DNA of 64,000 bases from Bolinopsis microptera (GCF_026151205.1 NC_087072.1:7364084-7428083); one strand, 5' to 3'. Positions 34,595-45,247 are shown, numbered from the stretch's first letter. Numbers and translations are program-made. Notes: generated by a model not told the origin, from the letters alone.

Positions 34595-36118
34595 TTTTGT
34601 AAAATACCATATTTAAGTTAAAATGGGGTTTCAATTTATAGATAAGCAGCTAGTTAAGGGAAATATCTATAATATCCAACTACTTTGAAGTTATTGAAAT
34701 TTTATACTGTGATCCATCCGTGCTCCGCTATATATTTATTGGATTCTCTTGTTGTGTACTCGTTTATTTCACGGTAAAATCACGGTATCAGGGATTTGAA
34801 GAGAATTGTAATGATAACCTTGTTGTTGCCTTTTCGTTTTAACAGTCTTATTGTATTTCTAGGTTAACCTGAGTGTTTATTCCTACCGTATTGATGAGAT
34901 TAGCTACCTTATTAGTAGTAAATAGTTGGAATGATTAACAACACTCGCCGTGGTGTAATACTAATCAAGATTTTCTTTAGAACATGGTTATTTTCAACTT
35001 GGTGATGACAATGATTTTGGGCAGCTTCGGTACCAGTTTTAATAACAAGGGAGAGAACATTTTTTTCCCAATTTTATGTGGGTTTTTAAATTTAAATTTG
35101 TGTAGTTATAAGATTTAATATATATTAGAATTTTTAAAGTTTTTCATTGCAATGCAACGGATAACTTCCACAAAATGTTGTCTTCATTGTCTACCTTGAT
35201 TATACGAACTAACCATATTTCATTAAAGATTGCAGTTGCACCAAGCCCCAAGGATGGTCAGCAACCATGGAAACGGCCGGAAAGCCATATTCGATAGTTT
35301 TATTACTTCGTGGCTGGCGCTGTGGTGAACTATCATAGAAAGTGTTGCATATTTCGCGCGGAATTTGTGCCGCGCACGAGCGTACTCGCTCGCATTTGTG
35401 TAGAAATTGGAAAAATGAATGTAAACATTAAGGTTCCTAAACATGGAATTCGTTAATTATAGTTTAGTAGATCTGCTGTATAACGATCTGAGTGATCGCC
35501 AGACAGTGCTGGCAAATCGAAATTTTTTCCCGATCCATGACTCAAAGTGCCGAAGGCACAAAAGAGTCAAGGACAAGGGTTAGCGATCGAGGTTTTTTTT
35601 ATATGGTAGCTTTGCGACCGTGCGAGTGTGCGACCGTACGTGCCTGCGAGCACTGTTATCGCCCACGTGACTACCTGCGCAAAGTTATTTTGCGTGACAA
35701 TCTGAATTATATAATTGTTGGCGCGCGGCGCTGAACCAACCAAGTACATTATTAATTTCATCATGTACGTATCCCACTAGGCACTAATTAATAGCATATT
35801 ATTATTATTTTGAGTTAGTATTACTATTTTGCACAGATCCGTGTCAGGTTGCATAAACAATAAACATATGGTTACATAGAAGTATACACGATTTTCAAAT
35901 TCAATATAGAATTATATTAACTGGGCGGCGCTCGGCAGTCGGCATGCCATGTCACTTCGCCATATTTGCATGTTTATATAAACAGTAAAGACTGGGCCGT
36001 CCCCAGGTTGTATGTAATATGATAAATACGCCATCACGGATCGGGAAATTGAGCGGCCATCCACAAAAGAAAAGCGGCCGCATTTCTTGTTACCTAACTT
36101 TCAAATGGGCGATCCCTA
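34595..36118. other. Right subterminal region of the hAT-like element
   Basis: No further gene. It contains GC-rich self-complementary stretches (about 35,350-35,395) and, at 35,929-36,005, a diverged relative of the GGGCCGCGCTC micro-element (CTGGGCGGCGCTCGG ... GGCCGTCCCCAGG). No AATAAA was seen shortly after the transposase stop. Confidence 0.6.
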
Positions 36119-36126
36119 CTCTCCAT
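36119..36126. repeat. Target-site duplication, right (CTCTCCAT)
   Basis: Matches 26,126-26,133 exactly and belongs to the interrupted LINE. Confidence 0.92.
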
Positions 36127-37139
36127 TGACCCTAACAGCACTAACTGTGTGAGTGAAGAACGCCTTCATAATTCTAATGTACTTGTCAGGTAAGCCGTAG
36201 TGCTGCATACTTCTCCAAATGAACTGCCTGTCAATTGAATCAAAAGCTGCTTTGAAATCAACAAAATTAATATACAGAGGGATATTATACTCAATGCATT
36301 GGTGTATAATACAGCGGAGTGAATAAACCTGGTCAATACATGATCGATTCTGTCTAAAACCACTTTGATTTTCCCGGAGGAATCTTTCCATGCCATTGCT
36401 AAGTCTCCGCAGGAGTATCATCTGCAGGAGCTTCGAGGCTGTGGATCTTAATGTAATGTGTCTGTTGTTAGCGCAATGAGAGGTGTCACCTTTCTTTCCA
36501 ACGATGATAATAACACCTTTGGACCAATCCTCAGGAATCTTCTCATCTTCCCACACTTTCTTGAACAACACAACTAGTTGATCGACCAACCCATCCTGTC
36601 CATACTTAAGTTGCTCGTTGGTGATACCATCCACTCCTGGACTTTTGTGATTCTTGAGTTTTTTGAGGGCATCAACAATCTCGTTTCTTGTAGGAGCTTC
36701 ATCCGAATCGGAAAGGTCGTCAAAACTGGGTTGCGGAGGGATGTTTTCTAGGTCCGAAATATTGGCCTCTTGCGGGGGAGGGTTCAATAGCCTAGAGAAG
36801 TGCTCTTTCCACCTTTCTTTCTGGGCATGTGGGTCGGCAATCAACTGGCCAGATACGTCTCTAACTGCAGTTGACTGCTTCTTCTTCTTTCCAGATATGA
36901 CATTGATCTTCTGCCATACCTCACGTTGCTGACCTTTTCTCGCAGCTTCTTCCAAGTCATTGGCCATTCTACGTGCCCAGTTGTTATTGTCCACCTTGCT
37001 ACTTTTTTTAAAGAGCTTATTCAATCTAGAATACTCTGACCTGTTAGCGTTCGAATTAGGGTCTTTACGCTTAAATTCCTTACGGTTCTTCAATAATTCT
37101 TTTGTCTTCTGAGATTGGTGCCTGTCCTTCTTTTTTCGA
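36119..37139 (-). pseudogene. RTE LINE, 5' half, split by the 10-kb transposon
   Basis: The frame is open on the minus strand from about 37,139 down to the insertion point. It holds a Lys/Trp-rich linker (Val-Trp-Gln-Lys-Ile), a conserved ADPHAQKERWKEHF segment, RT blocks TLRSTASK and the catalytic Asp of FVDFKAAFD, and stops at the Asn-Gly-Glu where the 25-26-kb half begins. The endonuclease domain is missing, so this LINE was already 5'-truncated before the DNA transposon landed. Confidence 0.9.
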
Positions 37140-37216
37140 GGTGACTATAGCTACTAATATAAAGGTGATCAACAGCTTAAACTTAGTGCCGGGGTAGATA
37201 AGAACCACAAATCAAC

Positions 37217-37332
37217 TTGTATCACGTCGTAACCCCCACGGTCGTTTCACCACGGTCGTTTCACTATTATCGTTCTTACGATACAGGGGGAGCCGCGCAC
37301 TCGTGCGCGGCGGGTCATACAACGTATGACAA
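37217..37332. mobile_element. Hairpin micro-element, TTGTCATACGTTG subfamily
   Basis: A 116-bp insertion between AAATCAAC at 37,209-37,216 and 37,333-37,340. It begins TTGTATCACGTCGTAAC and ends CGTATGACAA. It carries the CGCGCAC...GTGCGCG hairpin and a duplicated CACGGTCGTTTCAC segment. Relatives lie at 46,029, 46,800 and 57,447. Confidence 0.9.
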
Positions 37333-37340
37333 AAATCAAC

Positions 37341-38961
37341 CGGGCGGCAATAGAACACCAAACAGTTTGATTTTCCTTCTTGACTGGACTGAGTCAACTC
37401 AAACAATTAACGAGTTACCTTCGATGTCTGAAGACTAAATTTGTCTGACTAAATTTATTGGCATTTAAACTTAGTCATACTCATAGTCATAAACCCTGAT
37501 ATATCTTATCATCGTAAAACGGCAATTTAGTATCTGTTAGTGTTACCTCAAAAATAAATGGTTGTCTGTTTTCGCGGCAGTGAATGAGATAAATATTTAA
37601 TTTTTGACGAATTGATATGATAAAGAGAACACGGCAGCTAAATGACTGATGTAATGTCTCAAATTTTAAACTCACTTGTCACTACTAGTACTCTTGTGAA
37701 ATTTTAATTTGCGATCCCTCGGAAAGGTTTCATTCGATCTATTTGAAAATCTGATACATTGCTAAGGGGGCAAATGAGAATAAATAAAGGGATTTTACCT
37801 AATTCTGGGAATTTCCACTTCTCCGTATGATAATTTATATTCCGTCTTCCTGTTGCGTTGAGATGGTCGTGGAACTTCCACGACGTGGAAGGAAGCATTT
37901 GCCGAAGTATACAATTGGTTAAAAAATAGAGCTGGACATAATTTAAACTTTATCATTAACATTTATGAAGAAAATCAGACGTATTTTTCAATGGTATAAA
38001 AATGTTACACTTGCAAAGACAGCTCTTGTGAGTAATTATACTTTTAGCAGGGGAAATTCTGGGGAAAATTAGAATGACATAATTAAAGGTAATTTATAAT
38101 ATCGTCTTTGTCAAAACAACCGCAAAAATGGTAAAGAATTAAATTAAATTATGGTGTATCCATTTTTATGCCGTTTAATATTTTAAATTCCGCATCTTAA
38201 ATTCCTCATCTAATTGTTTTTAACATTTAACAGAAGTTACAAAGCAATTAATACTAATATTATATATTAAAGCTGGCACTGTAATCGTAATTACTAGTTT
38301 GTGACAAATAGTTTTATATGAAGGATATAGACTTGTAAAGATTGAAGGTAGCTCGTGGATATTATAATTACAAATGTTTAATTTGTGGTATAATTGCAGA
38401 GCTGTACTTTAAATTTAACTTTGATGAATTGTTGGGACATATGTGTCCAGATTACATTATGGGTATCACATCCAATTTTAACTTATTTTAACACACGATC
38501 TAGAAATCAAAGAACTTCGGCCAGTTTATTGTGAGCCACAGTTCAGAGATTAACCTAAATTGTTCAACAAAAAATTTTCATTATTATTGACAATCACGAT
38601 TAGTCAATAAAGTTATCGAACGAAAGCTAAGTTCAGTTTTGAAAAATATTGCTCAATAAATATTAAATGCCTGAACAGTCTATATTGTTGCTCCGAAGAT
38701 GCACATAGTTAAAAGACAAGAGTATAAATATATATAAATAATAAATCAATGAAAAATCAACACAGTAATATTCATAAAGATCATTATATTCATTATATTT
38801 GTTATTTTGAAACTGTTTTAAACAGTTGCCCATCCCCTCACTTACGTACATTATTATTAAGGTTTATACCCGTCAAACTTGTCTAGACTTTTAATTGATC
38901 ATCATGTTACTGAAGATCAGTTGATCCGTTCCATATGCTGCAAAAAATCTTAACATAACGG
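37341..38961. other. No gene recognised
   Basis: AT-rich interval with no domain-bearing frame, repeat or RNA gene that I can support. Confidence 0.4.
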
Positions 38962-39133
38962 GTAACCCAGATAATGTGGAACATAGGACACGAGGGCGGA
39001 AGACAAGAGGGTAATGAACACAATAGCGGAGAATACAATTAGATTGCAGTGTAGATGGCGTATGACACAAGGGCGGTCCGTTCTTAAATGAGTTAAACTA
39101 CGGTGACCAAAAGTCAGTACGCATACGTTGGGG
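38962..39133. repeat. Direct repeat of ~175 bp, copy 1
   Basis: Almost identical to 40,069-40,245 in the same orientation (copy 2 has one extra AGTTAA). The two flank the LINE remnant at 39,178-40,060. At the right edge CGTTGGGG...CCCCCAACG forms an inverted repeat (39,126-39,158). Confidence 0.9.
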
Positions 39134-39177
39134 CTTATTAGTAATTAGCCCCCAACGCAAATTTCTTTAAAACCTCC

Positions 39178-39360
39178 ACATTTCTTATTCCTGTCATCTT
39201 TAACATTGAATTTGAATGTTTTGAACTTAAATATACCTGCTGAACAACTTTCGATGAGTCTTAATGCCTGAAAAACAATAAAGGGGATGTAATAGTATAG
39301 GGGGTAAATAGAATTGTGAATATAATGGCAACGGTAATGCTTGCCAGCATTGTGATATAA
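39178..39360. repeat. Dispersed repeat, copy 2 of the 18.7-kb family
   Basis: Same orientation as 18,664-19,000, but without its GC-rich hairpin segment and with only degenerate traces of the 17-bp minisatellite. Confidence 0.75.
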
Positions 39361-39422
39361 CACTGATCGCACTATTAATAACACTGATCGCACTATTAAT
39401 AACACTGATCGCACTATTAATT
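39359..39422. repeat. 21-bp tandem repeat, three copies
   Basis: AACACTGATCGCACTATTAAT is repeated three times, followed by TTTTTTCAAATCAA. The reverse complement of one unit plus about 50 bp of the following sequence (to TTTGCTAATTTCC) occurs at 42,655-42,735. Confidence 0.9.
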
Positions 39423-39479
39423 TTTTCAAATCAATTTTATTAAAAATAAAACTTTGCTAATTTCCTTATTATTAGTACT

Positions 39480-39914
39480 TCGGTGACAGAACAGAGCTTG
39501 AAAAAAGTAGTTCAAAGTGCTGTATCGAAAGAGGACCGCAGTAGGAATTTGGTCGTGTTTGGTTTAATGGAGACAGATGATGAGAAACTATCCAATAAAG
39601 TAGACGAACTGTTTGAACAAATCGAAGTAAAACCACGCTATGAAGCTGTCAGGATTTGAAGGAGATCAGCCGACAAGACCAGACCTGTCGGTCACAAATA
39701 CCAACAATGTCCACGAGATATTATTAAAATAGAAGAAACTGAAACTGAGTCAGCACCACAAAACAGTTTTCATTTCTCCGGATCGGTCTCCTGAGGAGCA
39801 AACCAAACACCATCTGCTGGTATTGGAAATGAAACAGAAGGCAAAGGACGATTTGAATAGACGTTATTATATCAGAAGTGGTATTATTTGTTGTGAGGAC
39901 AAGATTCTAGACTA
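39480..39914 (+). pseudogene. LINE ORF1-like gene remnant (RRM-type)
   Basis: The plus-strand frame resembles the ORF1-like protein at 62.4-62.95 kb: a Glu-Asp-Arg-Ser-Arg-Asn-Leu-Val-Val-Phe-Gly-Leu block, then after a stop and frame changes Val-Phe-Ile-Ser-Pro-Asp-Arg-Ser-Pro-Glu-Glu. These are the two conserved blocks of RRM-type ORF1 proteins of LINEs, which bind element RNA. At least one in-frame stop and one frameshift make it a pseudogene. Confidence 0.65.
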
Positions 39915-39959
39915 ATTTAAATTATTTACGATATTGTCATATTCATTTTCATGCTAGTT

Positions 39960-40060
39960 TTGTTCACTCACCCTTTAGAGCCGCTCTGACATGGTTAGTA
40001 GCTGACACTTGTGCCGGCTGCTAACCATATGGGCGGGATATAAGCATATTATTTCATTTC
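39960..40060 (+). repeat. LINE 3' end with (TTTCA)n tail
   Basis: Shares about 60 bp with 1,425-1,500 and ends in three TTTCA-type units, consistent with the 3' terminus of the element whose ORF1 remnant precedes it. Confidence 0.6.
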
Positions 40061-40068
40061 ATTTCATA

Positions 40069-40245
40069 TAACCCAGATAATGTGGAACATAGGACACGAG
40101 GGCGGAAGACAAGAGGGTAATGAACACAATAGCGGAGAATACAATTAGATTGCAGTGTAGATGGCGTATGACACAAGGGCGGTCCGTTCTTAAATGAGTT
40201 AAAGTTAAACTACGGTGGCCAAAAGTCAGTACGCATACGTTGGGG
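40069..40245. repeat. Direct repeat of ~175 bp, copy 2
   Basis: Matches 38,962-39,133. It is interrupted at CGTTGGGG by the Mutator-like element; the sequence expected next (CTTATTA) resumes at 40,978. Confidence 0.9.
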
Positions 40246-40969
40246 GGTAATCGCACTATATAGTGACAGGACTATATAGTGACAAGCACTTTATAATGAC
40301 AGTTGATATTTGTCACTATATAGCGTGCAAAACGCACTTTATAGTGACAGGACTATATACTATATAGTGAAAAGTTTATCTTATATCGACTTTTCTTTAC
40401 TTTTCACTCCACTCTACGTTTCTTTAATTCTACTTTACTCCACTTTACTAATTCTTTAACTCCACAGTCCACCTTCTCTAATTTAATATTACTTTACTGA
40501 CCTTGATTTATTTTATAATTTAATTTATAAAATAAAATTATTTAACTGCACTCGAAGTCCATTCCTGAAATAACTTCGGCAACGATCTGTTTAGTTGATG
40601 TGTCCGATGTCGCTGCACGTTCCTTCATCGTCTTTTTTGAGCGGTGGACCAAGATCTCTGCTCTTTGTTCATCGTGGTTGTGGGTCGGAGAGTTTTTCAC
40701 TGTCTGTTCATGAAGCACCAGTCGAGCCTGACAGCCAGGAACAACACAGGTCCAGTAGGTCTTGGGGACTCCATCAGTTCCGTTCCTTTTTCTGTTTAAG
40801 GTTTAGCGTTGACCATCCACGAGAGCGTTGTCCTTTCCTCGCTTACCAGTAGTGTATTCAACAGAGGGAGTAGCCATGATTGATATGGCTTGTCCTTCAT
40901 TGATATAGTGACATGTCACTATAAAGTGCTTGCCACTATATAGTCCTGTCACTATATAGTGCGGGAATC
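40246..40969. mobile_element. Mutator-like element with ~45-bp terminal repeats
   Basis: The left end (CGCACTATATAGTGACAGGA and following) and right end are inverted copies over about 45-50 bp. CGTTGGGG flanks both sides (40,238-40,245 and 40,970-40,977), an 8-bp target duplication confirmed by the uninterrupted copy at 39,126. The element carries a FLYWCH zinc-finger reading frame, a domain often found at the N-terminus of MULE transposases, but no catalytic domain, so it is non-autonomous. Confidence 0.75.
40543..40877 (-). pseudogene. FLYWCH zinc-finger fragment
   Basis: The minus-strand frame starts ATG at 40,877 and runs to a stop at about 40,543, with one internal TAA at 40,803-40,805. 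It reads Thr-Leu-Asn-Arg-Lys-Arg-Asn, then TYWTCVVPGCQARL and Thr-His-Asn-His, which is the C-x5-C ... H-x-H pattern of a FLYWCH finger. The stop sits where the family usually has an aromatic residue after Gln-Arg, so a single base change is enough to explain it. In full-length MULEs this domain would bind the terminal repeats. Confidence 0.7.
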
Positions 40970-41044
40970 CGTTGGGGCTTATTACGTCTCGGTCGCTGAG
41001 TGCGTTTTCAGATATTTTCAATGATTGGATCGAGTCAAATAGTA

Positions 41045-41334
41045 AGGGAGCGTTCACATATGACGTCAGCAAGATTTTAGCCAATTTTACCCCCCCCCCC
41101 CTGCAACTGTCAGCAACTGTCAGCATTGAGGGACCCCCCTAATGACGTCAGCATTTGCCAGACTCCCTTGCCTTCTTAACCCCCTTACTTAATACCTACC
41201 CCCTCCCGTCAGCCAAACGTTACATTTCTGCTGACGTCAGCAAGGCTCAGACCCCCCTCGCCCCCTCACCTCGAGTTTTTCCAAACCCGCCCCTCTCCCT
41301 TCGGCTGCTGACGTCATAATATGTGAACACTTCC
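41045..41334. mobile_element. MITE, GTTCACATATGACGTCAGC family
   Basis: The left end GGGAGCGTTCACATATGACG is inverted at the right (CTGACGTCATAATATGTGAAC). The interior contains a C12 run (about 41,090) and repeated TGACGTCAGCA half-ends, so it may be a composite of two ends. Related to 47,775 and 7,623. Confidence 0.65.
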
Positions 41335-41528
41335 ATACCCACAACTCAATTGTTCAATATTCCAGCTCAAATTTTTGAAGCTATCAGTATAACTACAAGT
41401 GTAGACTGTCCCTCATCACATCGAGACCAATGGAATGGATATAATTAGTTGGTGCACAATAATATCAATGGTGGTATGTAAAAAAACTCACGCCCTGGCC
41501 CTATAATAGTACTCTATTATAACAGTAC

Positions 41529-42291
41529 TATAATAACATAAACCCGCCACGCAAAGGGTTTATATAACAGATCATCCGCGCAGCGCACGAGTTTTGTGTT
41601 AATATGTAATCCCGAAGCGCCAGCTGAGGGATTACATTTATTTAGCCCTGAGCGTGAAGTGTTTATGGATTATAATTATCTCCGGCGATTTCGACAAGGG
41701 ATTTATACTTTAGAAGAGAGTGATAAAACACGATTGGAAAGCAGTTCATCAATCTGAATGTCAAACCGATCTGTCATAGTGGAGCAATAGCTTGAACGTT
41801 AGCAGGAACAAGAGCTGGAAGGAGAGCAAGCAAAACAATACTATTTTTAGGGCACGGACAAGGGTAGCTGGCTAGTCGCCAACTTCTCACGCCACGCGTT
41901 GGAGAAATTCCAAGAATGAGCTGCTTTGGCAACGTTCCCAGGAATTTGCGTGTAAAAGAAGTGGACGGTTACGATGTTTCATATCACGTGGTGCGCTTTC
42001 GTGCCACGTGGTATAGACTCGGCGTATGCTATTGGTGGCACGTGGTACGCACGTGACGCGCCCACGTGATCGCGCGTCTAACTGTTCTACTATTATCGAG
42101 TTCTAATCAGCAGTATCATTGATTATTGTAAGTCGGAGAATTGAATGATAAACATCAGTTACGACTAAAAAGCGGGCCGGGTTTATACAAATTTCCGGGG
42201 CGGGATGATATCACCTTGAGATGTTTATCTAACAGCGGGCCGGGCTGAGTGATAATATGATCCCGCGTCGAAATCCCGGAGATATTTATAC
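41529..42291 (-). mobile_element. 780-bp dispersed element with CACGTG cluster, copy 2
   Basis: Inverted near-identical copy of 22,259-23,045. It keeps 18 bp (in the small frame, after the Ser-Asn codons) that copy 1 lacks. It lacks about 38 bp near the GC-rich hairpin end that copy 1 has, a deletion between GCGCG-type microhomologies. The CACGTG boxes are largely conserved; one is GTGCCACGTGG here. Confidence 0.85.
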
Positions 42292-44142
42292 AGTATACAC
42301 TATGACTAGGTGGTATAAGGTCATGATGCGATGAGGGAAAGTATCGACTGATTCCAAAGAACAAACATGTGAAAGTTATTCAGAGTTTACGGGTACAAAA
42401 CCAACATAGATAAAACTTTGAAGGAGAGCCAAGTTTGAGCTAGAATATGAAACAGTTGCACTGCCACACTTGAAATTTGTATCTGATGAGGGCGGTAGTA
42501 AACTGACCACAGCTATATTTAATAAACCATATCATTTCCAATTTATTACTAAACTTTGAACTTATTTTCGATTTTTCACGCGTTTTGAGTACGCCTTGAA
42601 TTGAGTACTTTGAGAGTTGATCAGTAAACAGGAATTAAACAGGAATTAAACTCATATTAAGGAAATTAGCAAAGTTTTATTTTTAATAAAGTTGATTTGA
42701 AAAAAAAATAATAGTGCGATCAGTGTTAAATTTATTATGCTGTTTTAAGGTAATCCCACTGACGGCATTAACGTAAAGTATAAGCACTAAAAAACTGCGT
42801 TAGAGTTTGTAGAACCTGGAGAATCAAAAATGACCTTTAGCTTTTGAGATTAAGATTTGCACGGGCCATAAACTCATTAATTTACACTTCAACTTGTTTC
42901 TATCGCCCAAATATAAAAAATATAATTATTCATGAACTATGTCATGTTTTTCCAAAAAGTGAAGACCAGATGAATCTGTTAGTGTTGAAATAAGCTGGGG
43001 CTTTACAAGTTTATAGACCAAATCTAAAACTAAAAGTATTAATTTCATATAATTAAATATGGGCCAGGGATATAGTGACCTTGGTGCAGTTAGGCTGTTA
43101 TGATCCTTCATGCATGGCCTGAATCAGTGGCTTAATGCAAAGAAGATATGTTATGTGTGAAGGTAGGGCCTGTTCGCGTGATATCATGAATCAAATTAGT
43201 TCCGCCAGGATCTGGTGGTTCTCATCATTCCGCCGTCTGTACTCTGTACATATCGTCATCTCGCTCAACTCCTTTTAAAAAATAAGTGCTGGGCATGTGG
43301 AAATTTGCAGCTTTCTAGAAATTGATCGGGTTGACACTTGACAAGGTTGCGGAACAGGGCTGAGTATGATATATAGATATATATATATATTGAAGGTGTC
43401 GTATGTCACCTCGAGATCAGCTAACAAGGATGTAATTAAACATTCATTGTTTCTTTATCGCACTTCACAACGCAAGAAATATCTGCAGCTGTCTCAGACA
43501 ATGTCAATACTATGCTGTGAAAGGACACAATGCTTTTATTTCTTCAATTACCTTTCAAATTTCAAAGGAGTTTATTCGAAAGTAGATCCCTCCGAAAATA
43601 GCTTTCTGGAAGATGAGTTAACTTTAAGAGCTTTTAGTTCCATTAGGCATTAGGAAATTTTCGCTGTACATCTCTCTGTCACTGCATCATGCATCATTTC
43701 TAGGTTATGATTTCATTCTTGTATTGTCAAGCCAGGAGTGTTAGGGCTTCTCTTGACCAATTAACGTTTAATCCGTTTAATCCGTTTAATCCGTTTAAAT
43801 GCTATTCGTCAGTAACGTTAATAGTGAGTAATCCGAGATTCATGTTCTAGAAAAGTTATTTTTCATGGTAAGCCGTAACGTGTATCATGTGATTGTAAAT
43901 GATTGACACAGCCAATAGTTGGACAATTTCTGAAAGCACGATTTTCATATTAGAATGGCAAGAACTTTGTCCAGCTTTGATTATATTTAGTGTGATCGTC
44001 ATTCTTAGCCAACTTGATTTCTTTATACTTCTGATAAATATCCACTTATTTCACCCAATTATTTTCAGTCAGAAAAACGACGTCATATGAAAAGTCTTTA
44101 TCTGAAATAAGTTATCGGGCACTTAATACGAGAACTATCTAC
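42292..44142. other. No gene recognised
   Basis: AT-rich. Contains the inverted partial repeat of the 39.36-39.47-kb sequence at 42,655-42,735, a TATATA run at about 43,367-43,390, and a short tandem AATCCGTTT (43,770-43,797). The frame at 43,366-43,653 shows no domain. Confidence 0.45.
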
Positions 44143-44150
44143 TATAAATA
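44143..44150 (+). promoter_or_regulatory. Putative TATA box of the second GPCR
   Basis: TATAAATA lies 66 bp upstream of the ATG at 44,216 of the single-exon receptor. Confidence 0.4.
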
Positions 44151-44215
44151 CGATGGATAATCGCATCCTTTAGTCATTTCAAAGAGATCATCATAATCGC
44201 AGCTCGACAAGAAGG

Positions 44216-45247
44216 ATGGTCATCAAAGTCCCTATCTCCAACCACACTCTATACGCCTTCAAGACCACGACTGAAAGATACGTCCTCATCGCCTGGTCTT
44301 CGTTAGCCCTCCTTGTAAACCTGGTCGGGAATGTCATCATCTTGCTGGCAACCGTCCGGTACAAAGCAATAAAACTGGATAGGGTGAGTGTGGCCTTGAT
44401 AAAAAACATAGCCATCAGTGATATCCTAATGGGACTGAACACAATTTTTCCAATTCTGGTGTCTCTGATCGCTGACGGATGGATCTTTGGGGACTATTTG
44501 TGCTCCATTCAGAACTTCCTCAAGGCACCAATATTCATATCGGCGGAGCTTCTCATCTGTGCCATGCATATAAGCAAGCTGATGTGTCTTGCCTTCCCTT
44601 TGCGGTCCATTAACAGGAAGAAAATAACGGGTAATTACATAGCCGCTGCTATGTGGTTCATCGCTTGTATAATTCCTGCGGTCCAACTCTACATTGACAA
44701 GGACAGTGTGACGTTTGACTACAGGTTGTACAGATGCCACTACGTCTTCAGAGCCCCGGTCTGGAAGTGGGCTCGCCCGCTGCTCATCACCTCCATAATG
44801 GTTATCCCCAACTTCATCGTCTTCGCCACCACAATAGCTCTGCTGGTCTTTGTTCGGGTGAAGATAGGAACTGTAAACCTGCAAGGAGCCCTGACGTCAC
44901 TCTACGTGGGAGTAGCGTACGTTCTCTCTTTCGGACCCGTTGCTGTAAACCAGAGCATTATCATTAATCTCTACCCAATCATGGATGTTGAAACCCGCAG
45001 GTTCTTCTTTGTGGTCTTTGCCAGGTTTGCCTTCTTCATTACCTTCCTGAATGGCATGTCCAATGTGTTTATCTACATGATTTCGGTGAACAGCTTTGGA
45101 GAGTTTGTTAAGAAATCTATCCTCGGAAAAGTGCGTGTGAAGCTGAGAAGTTTGACTCAGGTCTTTACGAGTTTGGGCACTGGCAGTGTCCGCGGAGTGA
45201 GTTTCAACTTAAAGCAAAGATCGGAGGAACACAAAGTGGCAGATTGA
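44216..45247 (+). CDS. Divergent class A GPCR, single exon, orphan
   Basis: A 343-residue frame without introns. Hydrophobic segments lie at about 22-46, 59-83, 103-126, 140-160, 186-212, 222-247 and 263-289. Class A features are Gly-Asn in TM1 (39), the TM2 Asp (69), Trp (89) with FGDYLC before TM3 (Cys 96), and a second-loop Cys (174) available for the disulfide. The DRY box is lost: TM3 ends HISKLMCLAFPLR. TM6 has SFGP where CWxP is usual. TM7 has SNVFIY, so the NPxxY proline is missing. Asn 9 is a sequon (NHT). The tail is short and basic. These substitutions suggest unusual or altered G-protein activation, but the frame is intact and codon use looks normal. The first Met is used because TATAAATA lies just upstream. 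Confidence 0.85.
   Translation: MVIKVPISNHTLYAFKTTTERYVLIAWSSLALLVNLVGNVIILLATVRYKAIKLDRVSVALIKNIAISDILMGLNTIFPILVSLIADGWIFGDYLCSIQNFLKAPIFISAELLICAMHISKLMCLAFPLRSINRKKITGNYIAAAMWFIACIIPAVQLYIDKDSVTFDYRLYRCHYVFRAPVWKWARPLLITSIMVIPNFIVFATTIALLVFVRVKIGTVNLQGALTSLYVGVAYVLSFGPVAVNQSIIINLYPIMDVETRRFFFVVFARFAFFITFLNGMSNVFIYMISVNSFGEFVKKSILGKVRVKLRSLTQVFTSLGTGSVRGVSFNLKQRSEEHKVAD

Larger units (their letters stand above)
26134..36118 (+). mobile_element. hAT-like autonomous DNA transposon, 9,985 bp
   Basis: The ends are inverted: TAGGGGTCGCCCAT at 26,134 and ATGGGCGATCCCTA ending at 36,118 (one mismatch in 14). The flanks are perfect 8-bp duplications, and the LINE on either side rejoins in frame when the element is removed. 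An 8-bp target duplication plus a TAGGG terminus fits the hAT superfamily. The element holds a TATA promoter (27,094), a transposase gene (27,182-34,594), a 4-kb tandem array in intron 1, and about 1.5 kb of right subterminal DNA. The intact gene and ends suggest recent, perhaps current, competence; activity itself is not shown. Confidence 0.9.

Noticed and set aside
42155-42364. 69-codon minus-strand frame
   Set aside because: It begins outside and runs into the end of the 780-bp element, with no domain.
44426-44884. 152-codon minus-strand frame
   Set aside because: It is antisense to the second GPCR and has no domain.
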